This document shows positions 31,320 through 43,300 of a stretch of DNA of 64,000 nt, one piece after another (position 1 is the stretch's first letter; every line of letters starts with the position of its first letter). The notes beneath the pieces were generated by a model, which worked only from the letters and a program-made list of their open reading frames with translations, had not been told where the DNA came from and ran no database searches. The stretch comes from Pseudogymnoascus destructans. Taxonomy: Eukaryota; Ascomycota; Leotiomycetes; Thelebolales; Thelebolaceae. The stretch spans positions 806,001 through 870,000 of the forward strand of contig NW_020167537.1 in NCBI RefSeq assembly GCF_001641265.1. The letters are read 5' to 3'. Position numbers and translations under genes: made by a program.

Positions 31320-31600
31320 CACACTCGCGGCCATTAAATCGATTCATATGAGTCTTCAAATTCCCCAACTGTGTAAACGACTTCCCGCATCCATCCAAGC
31401 GGCACACATACCTCTTCGCCGCGCGCCCCGGCATCATGCACTGCAGCATGCGCGCGCATATTGCCGCGCTGGGCGAAGGTGTTGCCGCAGGTGGGGCAGG
31501 CGAAGGTGCGCTTGCCGGTGTGGCGGCGGAGGTGAGTCTTGAGGTTGCCGAGTTGAGAGAAGGCGTGCGGCACGCAGGATGGGTGCAGGTCTATTGGGGG
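31320..31600 (-). pseudogene. C2H2 zinc-finger gene fragment with a frameshift
   Basis: The minus strand reads CTHPSCVPHAFSQLGNLKTH, then FACPTCGNTFAQRGNMRAH, and after a frame change at about 31435 YVCRLDGCGKSFTQLGNLKTH. These are three consecutive C2H2 fingers of a fungal transcription-factor type. The second and third are in different frames, so a 1- or 2-base change or a missed small intron separates them. No start or activation domain was located; the upstream minus-strand DNA is simple and A/G-rich. Either a decayed copy or part of a gene whose other exons are gone. Confidence 0.6.
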
Positions 31601-31769
31601 TGTTGTTAGTATCTGTCGTTCTGGTGGGTATTGTGCATTGCGCGTGGGAGGGGGGGTTGGTTGTAAGTGGTGTGAAAGAAAGGAGGAAAGCGAAGAAGAA
31701 GAAAAAGGGGCGCATATGGTTTCGCCCCCCTATGAGCCCTGATATGGATCTTGGCTCGTGGTAGGACCG

Positions 31770-32475
31770 GAAGCTGGTGCGTTTGCTGCTGTTGCTGGCT
31801 TCCGCGGCTACTGTCCAGGCCATCAGCGCCCTTCATGCTGCCCAGCGCATATACAGCAGCGCCACCAAGGCCAAGGATGCCCCTATCCCCAAGAAGAAGA
31901 AGGGTGCTGCCAAGCCGGCCGAGGATAAGGGAGTCGCTGGACCTCCTAAGGAGAAGGAAATCGCTGGGCTTTCTGAGGTCGTCGCGCGTAATGCTGACGA
32001 TCCCCGCCAGGCTCTCCTACATCACGCCGAGAGCCTTGTGGAGCTGGGCAAGGCGAAGACTGAAGGTCTCAAGGCCGCCACTCAGGTCTTCCACGCTTCT
32101 GTCGACAAGGTCCTTGATGCCTACCAATCTGGGCTCGAGGAGTACGTCAACACCATGAAGTTCCTCGTAGGTACGTTGCCTCCTTTTCCTTTGGATACTT
32201 GCTGACCCCATGGGTAGGTGGAGCCCCGCACCTAGTGATGCCAGCCCCTCCCCTCATGCCCTCGCCAATCGATCTGGAGCGTGCTCTGTTGGAGCGCTGA
32301 TTTGTGAAGCCTAGCAAGTGGAAGTTCAACACTCCACCGCCAGCACCCCCAGGGCCTCCTTCAGTCCCGTCCTTGTCGTTTGGGGACGAGGGTGCGATCC
32401 CTGTTTCTTCGTCATCCTCGTCTGAGTCCGAGTCCTCGTCGTCGTCCTCATCTGAGGACCAGGGTTCTGATTGAT
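31770..32475 (+). other. ORF antisense to and just beyond the Gypsy-2 integrase, one stop
   Basis: The plus strand reads LLLLLASAATVQAISALHAA, a Lys/Pro/Ala-rich segment (PKKKKGAAKPAEDKG), then a helix-prone part (HHAESLVELGKAKTEGLKAA). After an intron at about 32171-32217 it reads PHLVMPAPPLMPSPIDLERA and a Ser/Glu-rich tail. A TGA at about 32298 replaces an expected codon (CGA to TGA would fit). No ATG precedes the conserved part, so the 5' end is missing. The stop at 32473-32475 lies 30 nt from the stop of the Gypsy-2 frame on the other strand. Function unknown; it may be an extra gene of that retrotransposon. Confidence 0.45.
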
Positions 32476-33331
32476 CGTTCCCATAGTTTGTAGGGCCAAT
32501 ACCATTACGTTGTCCCATCCTTGCTTCCTTGTGCATGCTTCCTGTGATATGCCTCGATCAACGGTAGCCCTACGTCATGTTTTGGCACCCATTGGTCGTC
32601 TGCGGCTGTATAACCAGCCCATCTAATAAGGTACTCCTCTCTCTGGCCCCTGCCTCGTTTGATTATCCTGTGGTCTAGGACCGCTTCTACTTGGTATTCT
32701 TCCTCACCGTCCACAATTTCTGGGCTAGGTGGAGGGTTGGGTTCCTCTGTGTTTTTCCAATACCTTTCTAGTAAGGACACGTGGAACACGTTGTGGATCG
32801 CCTTATACCTTGGCGGTAGCTTCAACTGGTAAGCCTGCTTACCGATGCGCTGGGTGATCTCATACGGGCCAAGCCAGCGGTGCCCAAGCTTCCTACTTGG
32901 CTGGGTGGTTCTGATATTCTTGGCCGAAAGCCATACTTTCTCTCCTACCACGTACTGCATTGGCTTGTGCAGCTTGTTGTAGCCTCGTATTTGGGCTTCC
33001 TTCGTCTGTTTCCACGCCTCTTCGAGCTCCTGTCGCAATTCTAGGATCAGGTTGATGCGATCTTTCGCGACTGGCACTTCCCTTCTGGTGGGGTCGTCCT
33101 CGATCCCTTGTCTTAGGTCTATATTGATGCCGTATCGGGCCTGGTTTGGCGACATCTGGATGGAATCGTGGAAGGCGTTATTGTAGGTCAATTCCGCGAA
33201 GTGGAGGAGTTCCACCCAGTTGTCTTGGTGCTGATTACAGTGGATCCGCAAGTAGGCTTCGATATTCTGATTCTGCCTCTCGGTCTGGCCGTCGGATTGA
33301 GGGTGGAAAGCGGTCGATAGGTTACGCCTTA

Positions 33332-35521
33332 ATCGTTGGTTCTCAAACCACCGCCTGGAGGCAGTTGGCGAAAGCGAACTGGGACGCGAAAGCGATTGTG
33401 GGACACTTCGGGAGCGGACTCACGACGCGACACGACCGACCATGAACATGACCGACAACGAGCACAACTACAACCACAACTATGCCGGTAGTTGAAGTAA
33501 ATAAAAATGAAGCTCTTTTAAATGCCATTGAATTTTTAAATGAAAACCCAACAGAGAAGAGTGCTACAGTAGCACGGATGTACAGAGTAAACCCAAGTAC
33601 GCTCCGGACTATACGACTACGACAACGACGCGCATCACCACAACGCACCGCTGTGCCACGCGGAGGCCAGAACAGAGTACTGTCTGATGTACAAGTTACA
33701 GCTATACAAAGATACATCCAACGCTCGTACGAAAATGGGTACGGTGCAACTAAGCCTATGGTGTTCAGTGCCATCTGCCAACTACGTGCAGCAGAAACTC
33801 CAACACGTGCACCACCATCACAACGGTGGTTCCAGACATGGATTAAGACACAACAACACAACTTCCGTACAATAAAAACCCGGCCAATTGAAGCAGCACG
33901 GGTTGCATCTCATGAAGTATCAGCTATTAAAGAATGGTTTTATGAATTTAAAGATGTGTGTAATCAACTAGATATTACTGCAGGTGATATCTACAACTTT
34001 GATGAAGTTGGAGGTGAACATGTGTTGGTACCATCTGCAGTAAAGGAGGTAAGTTGTTTCTACTTATCTTACTTTATATTATTCTAATATTTATAGCTTT
34101 ATATACAAGCTCCAGAGAACAGACAAAGTCTTACAGTTATAGAGACAATTTCAGCTGCTGGCATTGCACTTCCACCGTTCCTTATTATACAAGGAAAATT
34201 ACACATGGAAAGTTGGTACCATGACAATCTACACGGTGATGAGAAAGTTGCAGTATCCGATTCCGGATATACAAACTCTGAGCTTGCAATGGAATATCTA
34301 CAGCATTTTATTCAACATACACCGTCTATAAGAACGAAATTGTTAATAATGGACTCTCATGTCTCACATGAAGTTCCAGAGTTTATAATACTTGCACATC
34401 AACACAATATACACTTACATGTGTTTCCGTCTCATCTTACGCATATTCTACAACCGCTAGATGTTACTGTGTTTGCACAATATAAACATTGGCACCGACG
34501 TGCAATTCAACAAGCAATCCGGAATTTTGATACAGATTATAATGTTATATCTTTCTTTAGAGACTTGTCTACTATCCGTAAGCAGACATTTACAAAGGGT
34601 AACTGTATCAAGTCTTTTAGAGATGCAGGTATTTGGCCACCTAACTATGAAAAGATTCAAGAGAAGGTTGCTATATATGCAAAACCAGAAGTTTTAGAAA
34701 CACCACAACGCGCATTTCAAGCAAGTTATGATCTTTCAACATGGAGTCAAACATTTGATAAGATCCTTAGTTCACCGTCACGGCAAAAGTGGGCATCTTC
34801 TTATACTGAAATCCAAACTCAGTTAACAGAGGCTGAGCTGTTCCAGTCAGAGCTTGTACAAATTACTACTATTATGACTGAGCAACGACAGCGGGAAGGT
34901 TAGAAGTCGGAAATCCATTCAAAAAGGCGGTGCTATTACAGTTGAACATGCACGGCAAAGGATTTATGAGAAGAAGGTAAAGGAGCAACTTTTAGAAGAA
35001 GCACGGGAGAAAAGAGAGAGAACACGCATGGTGAACGTTGAGCGTAAGATGCAGCTCCGTGCTGGCATCGATGCACGGAAGGCAGAACGTACACGGAAAA
35101 AGGACCTACATGAATTTCAAAAAAGTAACCCAGACACGGAGCCACCAATTGGCTTACGTACAGAAATCATTGACCCGGACGTTACACAGAAGAAACGTGA
35201 GGAGGAGGAGGAGGCGGACCGACTGTTAGCCATCGAGGAGAGTGGGTACGTGAACTTTGCAGGCTTGGACTACGACATGATTCACGATGCAAGTGACGGT
35301 GGCTATGATGATCAATCACTGCCTGACAATATTGATCCAAATCTTTTTTAATTATTTAATTCTATAACTTATATATATTTACAGCATTGTTACGTTGTCA
35401 GTCGTGTTCATGGTCGGTCGTGTCGCGTCGCGAGTCCGCTCCCGAAGTGTCCCACAATCGCTTTCGCGTCCCAGTTCGCTTTCGCCAACCGCCTCCAGGC
35501 GGTGGTTTGAGAACCAACGAT
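33332..35521 (+). mobile_element. Transposon D, pogo-like, inserted in Gypsy-2
   Basis: A 2190-bp element with about 120-bp near-perfect terminal inverted repeats beginning ATCGTTGGTTCTCAAACC and TA at both ends (33330-33331 and 35522-35523). Subterminally it contains GGCGAAAGCGAACTGGGAC and GACGCGAAAGCGATTG, again a repeated GCGAAAGCGA core. Removal of the element and one TA restores the integrase frame of Gypsy-2. Confidence 0.92.
33482..35351 (+). pseudogene. Pogo-type DDE transposase of transposon D, one intron and one frameshift
   Basis: Exon 1 is 33482-34048. A 48-nt GT-AG intron (34049-34096, with TTCTAAT) is followed by a second exon. The N-terminal HTH (ALLNAIEFLNENPTEKSATV) and CENP-B-like domain precede the DDE core: DIYNFDEVG, LLIMDSHVSHE and HLTHILQPLDVTVFAQYK. 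Then the frame ends at TAG 34901, whereas the next frame continues KVRSRKSIQKGGAITVEHAR and runs to a stop at 35351. A single-base change near 34895 therefore separates a basic, acidic-tailed C-terminal part. There is no CCHC knuckle, unlike E, A, B and C. It may still encode a DDE domain, but the family's C terminus is lost. Confidence 0.85.
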
Positions 35522-35845
35522 TACTTTGAGGTGAAAACAGAACGCTGACCAGAAGTGACAGGTGAACACACTCCCTCGATCCGTGATTATTTCGGCTGGG
35601 ATTCCAAAGTCCTTTACCCAGAACGCAAGGAAGAGGCGCGACAGCTCTGGGGCCGTGATGGTTTTCCTACAGGGTATATATTTGGACACCTTAGTATAAC
35701 GATCAACAATCACAAGGATGGAGTCTGAAGCCTTGCCTTGATCCGCCCCTACGCTTGGGGGCAGATCCGTGATAAAGTCCATACTTATGGATTCAAATGG
35801 TTTCGAGGGCATTCTTAAGGCCTGCATTTCGCCGTATGGCCTATG

Positions 35846-36320
35846 TGTTACGACGGAACAAGAAGGCTGGCCAACTACAGGACAGGAAGGAGGGAGGTCG
35901 CATGAGACCGGCCCTGGTACCTGGAGGGGCAGCGGGGAATAGTAGTTCCGAAAGTATCACGTGACGGACTCGCAGGATGATGAGAAGAGTCCTAAGAGTC
36001 CAGGACTCCGAGGACTCGAGTGAGTTCCCAGGAGTCCACTAGGCACGTGATGGACTCACAGGATGATGAGAAGAGTCCTAAGAGTCCAGGAGTCCAAGGA
36101 CTCGAGTGAGTTCCCAAGAGTCCAGTAGGCACGACGCCACTATATAAGTAGATAGTATTTCCTTAGATAGGAGCTTCGTGCTCAACTCAATACAGTATTT
36201 GTTATATACTAGTAACGTGTTACTTGAAGCCTTTGTGTCTGATCCCCTGCCTCCTCTGATAAGTAAACCTTTACGCAAGAGAACCTCTGTGTCTTCTATC
36301 GTTTAGAAGTCAGCGTTACA
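35846..36320 (-). mobile_element. Solo LTR of family Y (long variant) in Gypsy-2
   Basis: 475 bp from TGTTACGACGGAACAAG to GTCAGCGTTACA with CTATG on both sides (35841-35845, 36321-36325). Nearly identical to 12974-13448, including the two tandem copies of the 88-bp block with GACTCGAGTGAGTTCCCA. It interrupts Gypsy-2 between the integrase zinc finger and the core. Confidence 0.92.
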
Positions 36321-37264
36321 CTATGCCGCACGGGATTGATGCGCTGGCATCTATCGCAGCCCCGTACGTACTCCCTGGTTTCCTCGCTGAGGCCAGGCCA
36401 GTAGTATTTGCATTGGATCAACTCTTGGGTTTTCTTATATCCAAAATGCCCGGCTAGTGGGTCGTCATGGCAAATCTTGAAAATTTCCATCCGCACAGCC
36501 TGGTTGGGAGGTACATATACCGCTCCCTTGAAGCGTAGGATGTCTGCATCGTCTACTCTCCAATCTGAAGAGCCCTTTGCTCGCGCCAACCCAATATCCT
36601 TGGCCCTTTTAACAGCTAACTCGTCAGTCGCCTGGAGGGTTTTGATCAAGTCTATTAGGGGTTCAGAGGCAGCACTATAGGCGCTCTCTCCCTTGGCTAC
36701 AGCAGCTACTGCAACCCGAGGGACAACGAGACCTGGACTCTTGGTGTCCTTACTATGGTCATCGCCCAGTCTTACGCTGCTAGCCTTTGCCTTCCTACGC
36801 TGTAGGTTAGGTTCTCCTATCTGAAAGCCTTCTTGGCTTGTTATCGTCCGACTTATCTGCGGGATACCTCCTGCCTGCATGGCTTCTCGGAGCTTGTTCT
36901 TAAGGATCGGTAGCATCACATTCTGGCTACCCTTTTCACCCTCATAGTCTGGTCTCCTAGATGGACCGTCTGCTGGGTTTGTTTTTCCCGCTCGATAGGA
37001 GATGTGGAAATCATAGGCTGATAACGCCTGCGCCCACCGCGCTTGCCTCCTTGTGAGGGCAGTGGTTTCCATAAAATACTTCAGATTGTTGTGATCTGTT
37101 AGGACCTCAATTGGGTACTGGCTTCCTTCGAGGTAGTGTCTCCACTGCTCGAAGGACTTCACGATCGCCAGGAGTTCCTGGTCATGGACTTCATAGTTCA
37201 GCTCTGCAATGTAAGATTTATATTCAGAATCATGGGTTGGAGGCATATTGGTAGTATTGTTCAT

Positions 37265-37486
37265 GAATTGGTAGTGATTTTCATGAGGTGACGTGGCATA
37301 CTGAAACTTGCTTTAGCATACCCAACTCACTTTTGCCGAGTACTATTGCTAGCACCTTTCTACATAAGTTATTTACATTTTAAAGTTTTGCCATACAAAA
37401 TTTATGTATTGTAAATATAAAACTGCTAATAACTTTGTAAGAACACTAGCTTACGCACTAGCGTAATTGATTATGATGTATATGTA
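37265..37486. other. Spacer with a possible MITE remnant
   Basis: It contains GCATACCCAACTCACTTTTG (about 37317), resembling the CGAAAGCGAGTTGGGTATGC ends seen near 51270 in inverse orientation. AT-rich DNA follows. It separates the truncated Gypsy-2 from transposon C1, and the unique/duplicated boundary of the inverted duplication lies at its right end. Confidence 0.35.
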
Positions 37487-39345
37487 ACGTGCATGTATAA
37501 CGAAAGTGCCAAACAAGCGAAAGTGCCAAAATCATGCGGTGACCAACCCCCCCAACTAAATGTTAAATTCCTCCACAACAAAACATGCGCCATAAAAATG
37601 ATGGAAGCAAATTAGTGCTAGCTATCCAAGCTATGCAAAGCGACCCAAATTTGTGCCTTCGAGTTGCAGCTAGGATCTATTCCGTAGACCACCGCAAGCT
37701 ACGTCACTGTTTACAAGGTGTACCTTCACGACACAATATCCAAGCCAACTTACGGAAATTAAGTAACCTAGAGGAATCAGTTCTTGTTCAGTATATACTT
37801 GACTTAGCTGCTAAAGGGTTCCCTCCTCAGTTGTCTATTGTTGAAGATATGGCAAATCGACTACTTGCAACACGCGACGTGCCACGCGTCGGGTCACGTT
37901 GGGCTTCAAACTTTGTTAAGCACCATGTAGAGCTCCGGACACGCTTCCAGCGAAAATACGACTACCAGAGGGCTAAGTGCGAAGATCCATAAGTCATTCG
38001 TGGCTGGTTTGAGCTTGTATGGAACACAATTCTAAAGTATGGCATCAACAATGCAGATATCTACAACTTTGATGAGACTGGGTTTATGATGGGCGTCATC
38101 TCAAGCGCAACGGTAGTAACGAGCTCAGATGGGCGGGCAAAGGCAAAAAAGGTGCAGCCTGGCAATCGGGAATGGGTTACAGTAATCCAAGGCGTTAGTT
38201 CTCAAGGTTGGGCAGTGCCGCCATTTGTCATTGTGGCAGGTAAAAACCACCTTGCATCTTGGTATGAGAATAGCGGATTTCCAGCAGATTGGGTAATCGC
38301 TGTTACTGCAAATGGCTGGACTACAAACGAGAGAGGTATGGATTGGATTCAGCATTTTGAGAAGCACACAAAGCCCCGGAGTGTTGGTGGTTATCGCTTG
38401 TTAGTCCTTGATGGTCATGAGAGCCACCACTCAGACAAGTTTGAGGAGTACTGCAAAGAACACCCATTATTACGCTTTGTATGCCTGCTCACTCTTCCCA
38501 TATACTCCAACCACTTGATGTTGGCTGTTTTGGCCCATTAAAGAGAGCTTACGGTCGGCAAATTGAAGATATGATGCGGGCTCATATTATTCACATTACT
38601 AAGGATGACTTCTTTCCTGCCTTCCACACTGCATTTAACATTGCAATGACAGAAAGCAATATTCAGGGAGGGTTCCGAGGTGCTGGGCTTCTTCCATTTA
38701 GCCCTGAGAGTGTAATATCTACACTTGACCTTAGGTTTAAGACGCCAACACCTCCAACCTCTCGCCCAAACACCGCTCAACCATGGGTTTCTCAGACACC
38801 AAATAACCCAACTGAAGCTGCATCACAGTCTACTTTCATTAAAAACTGAATTGCACATCATCAAAATAGCTCTCCAACCTCAATCTATGCAGCTGTTGAC
38901 CAGTTTACAAAGGGTGCATCGCAAATAATGCATCAATTAGCATTGTTAAAAGCAGAGAACCAAAACTTGCGACAGGCAAATGAAGTGCTAAGCAAGCGCC
39001 GGAGAGCTAAAAAAACACGACTACAGCAAGGGGGATCACTTAGTCAACAGGTAGCACAGGAGCTACAGGACGAGAGGGACATTGTGCAGCAAGTAGAGCA
39101 AGAAATAAGGGCAAGTAGTGGTCGGAAGCCAAGGGAAGAAACCCATGCACGTCGCTGTGGCAAGTGTGGTGAGACTGGACACAATGCGTGCACCTGTCAG
39201 ATTGTAATAGACAGGTCTGAGGAAGAGGACTCCGAGTAGTTTTAATTAATTTATATTGTTGTGGTGGATTTATCGCAATTCTTATGGGGTAGTCGCGATA
39301 TTTTGGCACTTTCGCTTGTTTGGCACTTTCGTTATACATGCACGT
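37487..39345 (+). mobile_element. Transposon C1, pogo/Fot-like
   Basis: 1859 bp; ends ACGTGCATGTATAACGAAAG and its reverse complement, TA at both sides (37485-37486, 39346-39347). The subterminal motif CGAAAGTGCC is duplicated. Its sequence is almost the same as A, and C2 is its inverted duplicate. The terminal repeats are complete, so it could still move if transposase is supplied. Confidence 0.9.
37585..39239 (+). pseudogene. Broken transposase of transposon C1
   Basis: Same lesions as A apart from the stop at 16495, which is CGA (open) here. It retains a TAA after CEDP (37990), a frameshift near 38470 and a TGA near 38848. HTH, DDE core (NFDETGFMMGVI, LLVLDGHESHHS, HILQPLDVGCFGPLK) and CCHC knuckle CGKCGETGHNACTC are recognisable in pieces. 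The lesions shared with A and C2 show that defective copies were amplified. Confidence 0.9.
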
Positions 39346-39417
39346 TATGTAAAGATTATAGGGAAAATGAATTAAGTAACCCTGTTTTGAAAGTATAAAA
39401 TGGCCCCACACCCCCAC

Positions 39418-40353
39418 TGTAATGGTGGGTGCACCAGATATGAGAATCTAGCCACCCAAGGAAGGGATGAATTTACTAAGACAACACACTGTCTTAGGAA
39501 ACAGAGCCAAAGGGTTGTAGCTTAGACTATTCCACAACGCAGCAATCAGGTGTATGATGTGGTGAAGTGGTTTAGACAAGTTGCAACAAATGTTGAGTCT
39601 GAGAACTCAGGGGTAAGTCAGAGGTTAGCACCTCACTGACTTTTCAAAAATAGAGAATAACAAGATCAATGCTTGGAAGCTTGTAAAAGACGTGGAAGTA
39701 TGTGATAGTCGATTTACTGTATTGTCTGCTTGCCCTTTCTTAAGGAAAGGGCAATCCTATTTATGCCAAAGGAGTGTAGTTCTCTCATTTTCCATGACTT
39801 TCCATGACTAACCAGGCTTGGTAAATGTATTAGAAATCAAGTGCGACCCACAACTAGCTTGCTAATCATGTAGTGAACGTAAGAGAATCCCATAGAACCA
39901 TCTCTTGGGTTCCTAGCCTATAGGAAGTGAAAAGGAGGTCCAAGGTCAGAGTACCTATAGACAAATTATGTCATAACTTAACCAATCTTGTGGGTAACTA
40001 AGGAGCGATGACGTGTAATGAATCATAGAGGGTTGTAGAAGCTTCTAGAGCTATCGTTCATGTTCCTAGGCCTCTAGTTGGTAGAGATATGCCATGTGGT
40101 AGTATTGACCCACCCCCTTAAGGAGGAGATTTTCTTAATAACTTGTTCAATGAGTGTCCAAATGATATGCCGTGATGTATGTAGCATAAACAGATGTAGT
40201 AGAAGAGTTTGCAGCAATCGTTGAGTAGTATTGCTTCTGTTGTTGGTGTGATAAGCCAAGATATGTATGGTGACTTGTAGGTTTGAGGAGGAGATTTCTA
40301 AGTTTGCTCTTGAGTTTGATAGCATACTGAGTGCAACGAATGTCAGTATGACA
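39418..40353 (-). repeat. 3' LTR of Gypsy-1
   Basis: Sense strand TGTCATACTGACATTCG to CACCCACCATTACA. A polypurine tract lies directly next to it (40354-40366). It contains the ATAAATAGG box and AAGCAGACAA, as in the 5' LTR. Confidence 0.95.
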
Positions 40354-40364
40354 TGATCCCCCTT

Positions 40365-43300
40365 TTAAGGACGTTTGTTGGCTGTCTGCTTGCCCTTTAG
40401 CCAGTTGGCTTTCTTAGAAAGAAATTCTAGAATGAGCTTAGATGCATTTTTTAGATTTCTCTTAGGCTCCCAAGTGTTGTCACTTGTAGGATAGCCTTTC
40501 CACTTAACGAGGAAGTAGTCCTGACCTCTAAGTGTCTTTTTGTCAAGGATAGACTCTACTTCATATTCTGGTTGATCCAAGATCAGAAGAGGAGGTGGAG
40601 GAGACTGAAGTGGTCTTAAGGAACTTTCTTGTGCCTTAGACAAGAGAGATGCATGGAAGACATTATGGATAGTCCAAGTAGGTGGTAATGCAAGCTCGAA
40701 AGCATTCTTGCCAATAGTCCTTGTGATCTTAAAAGGTCCAAGTCTTTTAGTATCAAGTTTGTCTGAAGGTCTAGTAGTTGTGATATGTCTTCTAGACAAA
40801 AAGACTTGATCACCAACTTTGAATTGTGGTGCAACCACCCCCCTGTTAAAGGCCTGAGCCTGCTCGTCTTGTGCACGCTGTATTTGAACCTTGAGATAGT
40901 CCTGGAGGCCCTTAAGGTAGATGATTCTTTCAGTAGCAGAAGGGTTTTTGAAAATTTCAGGACAATTCAGTTCTGCCACTTCAAACCTAGGGTGATAACC
41001 ATAGTTTGCATAGAAAGGTGTCTCTTTTGTGGTGTTAGAGACTGTGTTGTTGTAAGCAAATTCTGCAAGATGGAGAAGATCTGCCCAGTTGTCTTGAGCA
41101 TAGTTTGTATAAATTCTTAGATATTGTTCAAGTACAGAGTTGACTCTCTCTGTCTGGCCATCTGTTTGAGGGTGATAAGCTGTAGAGAAGCGTTGTTCCA
41201 TGTTTAAGAGTTTAGAGAACTCCTTAAAAAAGTTTGAAGTGAAAACTGCTCCCCTATCTGAGATCCAGTGTCCAGGAATTCCATGATATTTAAAGACCAC
41301 CTTGAGGAATAGCCACGCAAGTTCAGAAGCTGTGATAGTCTCATTGCAAGGCTCAAAGTGTGCCATTTTTGTGAGCCTTTCTACCACCACAAGGATAGAG
41401 TCATAAGGGGTAGCACCCCCTTTTGGGATAGAAGGAGGCAACTTGACTATAAAGTCAATGGATATGGAGTCCCATGGGCGTTCTGGTATAGGTAGAGGCT
41501 GCAAGAGGCCATAGGGCTTTTGCCGTGTAGGTTTGTTCAAGTTGCAAGTAGTGCAAGAAGATATATAGTCTTGAAGAGTAGTCCTTAGACTAGGCCAGTA
41601 GAACTTTCTTGTTAGAAGTTCATAAGTTTTTGCAAAGCCAAAGTGCCCTGCAGCTGGAGCATCATGGAACTGCTGTAGGAGGTGTAGCTGTAATCGTTTA
41701 TCCCTTGGGACATAGATATAGTTCTTGAATAAGAGAAGTCCATGCTGATTTTTTGAGAAATTCTGTAGTCCAACTTTCTCAAGAGAGGAACCTTTCTTCT
41801 GGAGGTATTCCAAAGTTCTTTTCGCAAAGGGATCATGGTTGTAAGCATCTTTGAATGCTTTAAGAAGTGTTGCTGAGGGTGTATAGTCTTTAAAGGTCTC
41901 TGGTTCCTGAGAAGAGGTAATGGGGGCAACTTGGTCTTGAGGGGATAAGTTTACCCCTAAGTCCTCTGTAGTACTAGGGTTGCTTAAAGATGCTGCTATA
42001 AGCTTTGCTGAGTCTAGCAGAGCCTTTGTATTGCTAGTTTTAGCAGAATCTTGGTAGTCATGTCTTCTTGAGAGGAGATCTGCTCTTTGATTCTTGGCCC
42101 CTGAGACATGTTTTATAACAAAGTCAAAACCTCCTAGTTGTTCAGACCACCTTGCTTGTCGTCTATTGAGCTGTTTAGTGGTTGTAAAGGTCAAGAGGTT
42201 TGAATGGTCACTGTAAATAGTGATAGGATAGTTTGCCCCTTCAAGGTAGCATCTCCAATGCTTTAGAGAACATACTATGGCAAGCAGTTCCTTGTCTGTA
42301 ATGGGATAGTTTTGTTCAGCTGCTGATAGCTTTCTTGAGTAAAATGCCACAGGCTGTAGCTCTTCTTGTTTGTCTTTTGGAGCTTGGTATAAGATTCCAG
42401 AAATAGCAAAATCTGAGGCATCTGTCTCAAGAGTGGCAGGTTTCAAGGGGTTAAAGTGTAGTAACATTTTCCCTTCTTTAAATTCTCCTTTAAGAGCATC
42501 GAAAGCATCTTGCTGTGTCTTATCCCAGTGATACAAAGTGTCCTTGTGAAGTAATTGAGTAAGGGGTAAAGCCAAGGATGTATATCTTGGTATAAACCTC
42601 CTGTAATAGTTGGCAAACCCAAGGAAAGACTGAACCTCTTTAATGCTGGAAGGAATAGGCCACGTTTGTACTGCTTTTGTCTTTTCAGGGTCCATCTGAA
42701 TGCCTTCTGTTGAAATTCTATGTCCCAAGAAATCAACTTGAGACATATGGAAAAGACATTTCTCAAGTTTGCAAAAGAGTTGTGCTTGAGATAGCTTCTC
42801 TAAGACTTGTCTAACATGTAGAACATGCTCTTGAGTGTCTAAAGAGTATATAAGAATGTCGTCTAAGTAGACAACAACAAAGATATCCAAGTAAGGTCTT
42901 AGAATATCATTCATGAGAGCTTGGAAAGAAGCAGGTGCATTGGCAAGCCCAAAAGGCATTACCTGGTATTCAAAATGACCATAGCGTGTTCTGAATGCTG
43001 TCTTCCACTCATCACCTTCCTTGATGCGTATCAGGTTATAAGCTCCCCTGAGATCTAACTTGGTAAAGATCCTTGCTGAAGAGAGCCTATCTATGAGCTC
43101 AGGGATAAGGGGTAAAGCATATCTGTTTTTAACAGTGACTGCATTAAGGCCCCTATAATCAACACAGAGACGCAAGGAGCCATCTTTCTTCTTGACAAAG
43201 AGAATGGGAGCTCCTGCTGGTGAGGAAGAAGGTCTGATAAAGCCAGAACTAAGGTTCTCATCTAGGTATTCTCTGAGAGTTTTCAGCTCTAATTCAGATA

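Larger units (their letters stand above)
32505..37264 (-). pseudogene. pol: Gypsy-2: pol 3' part of a Ty3/Gypsy chromovirus, split by two insertions
   Basis: A polyprotein fragment on the minus strand. From the high end: RNase H (YEVHDQELLAIVKSFEQWRH; LTDHNNLKYFM), integrase zinc finger (HFGYKKTQELIQCKYYW; CDRCQRINPVRH), integrase core (SISMDFITDLPPS; ITDRGSVF; FHPQSDGQTERQNQN), and a chromodomain (YEVEAVLDHRI-type, then EEYLIRWAGYTAADDQWVPK). LTR Y (35846-36320, target CTATG) and transposon D (33332-35521, target TA) are inserted. If both are ignored, with one copy of each target sequence, the frame runs through both junctions without a stop. Gag, protease and reverse transcriptase are missing beyond 37264, and no LTR of its own is visible. 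It was therefore coding-competent here when the two insertions occurred. Confidence 0.9.

Noticed and set aside
35028..35351. A separate small gene with an Arg/Glu-rich product
   Set aside because: It is the C-terminal part of the transposase of transposon D, displaced by a one-base frameshift near 34895.
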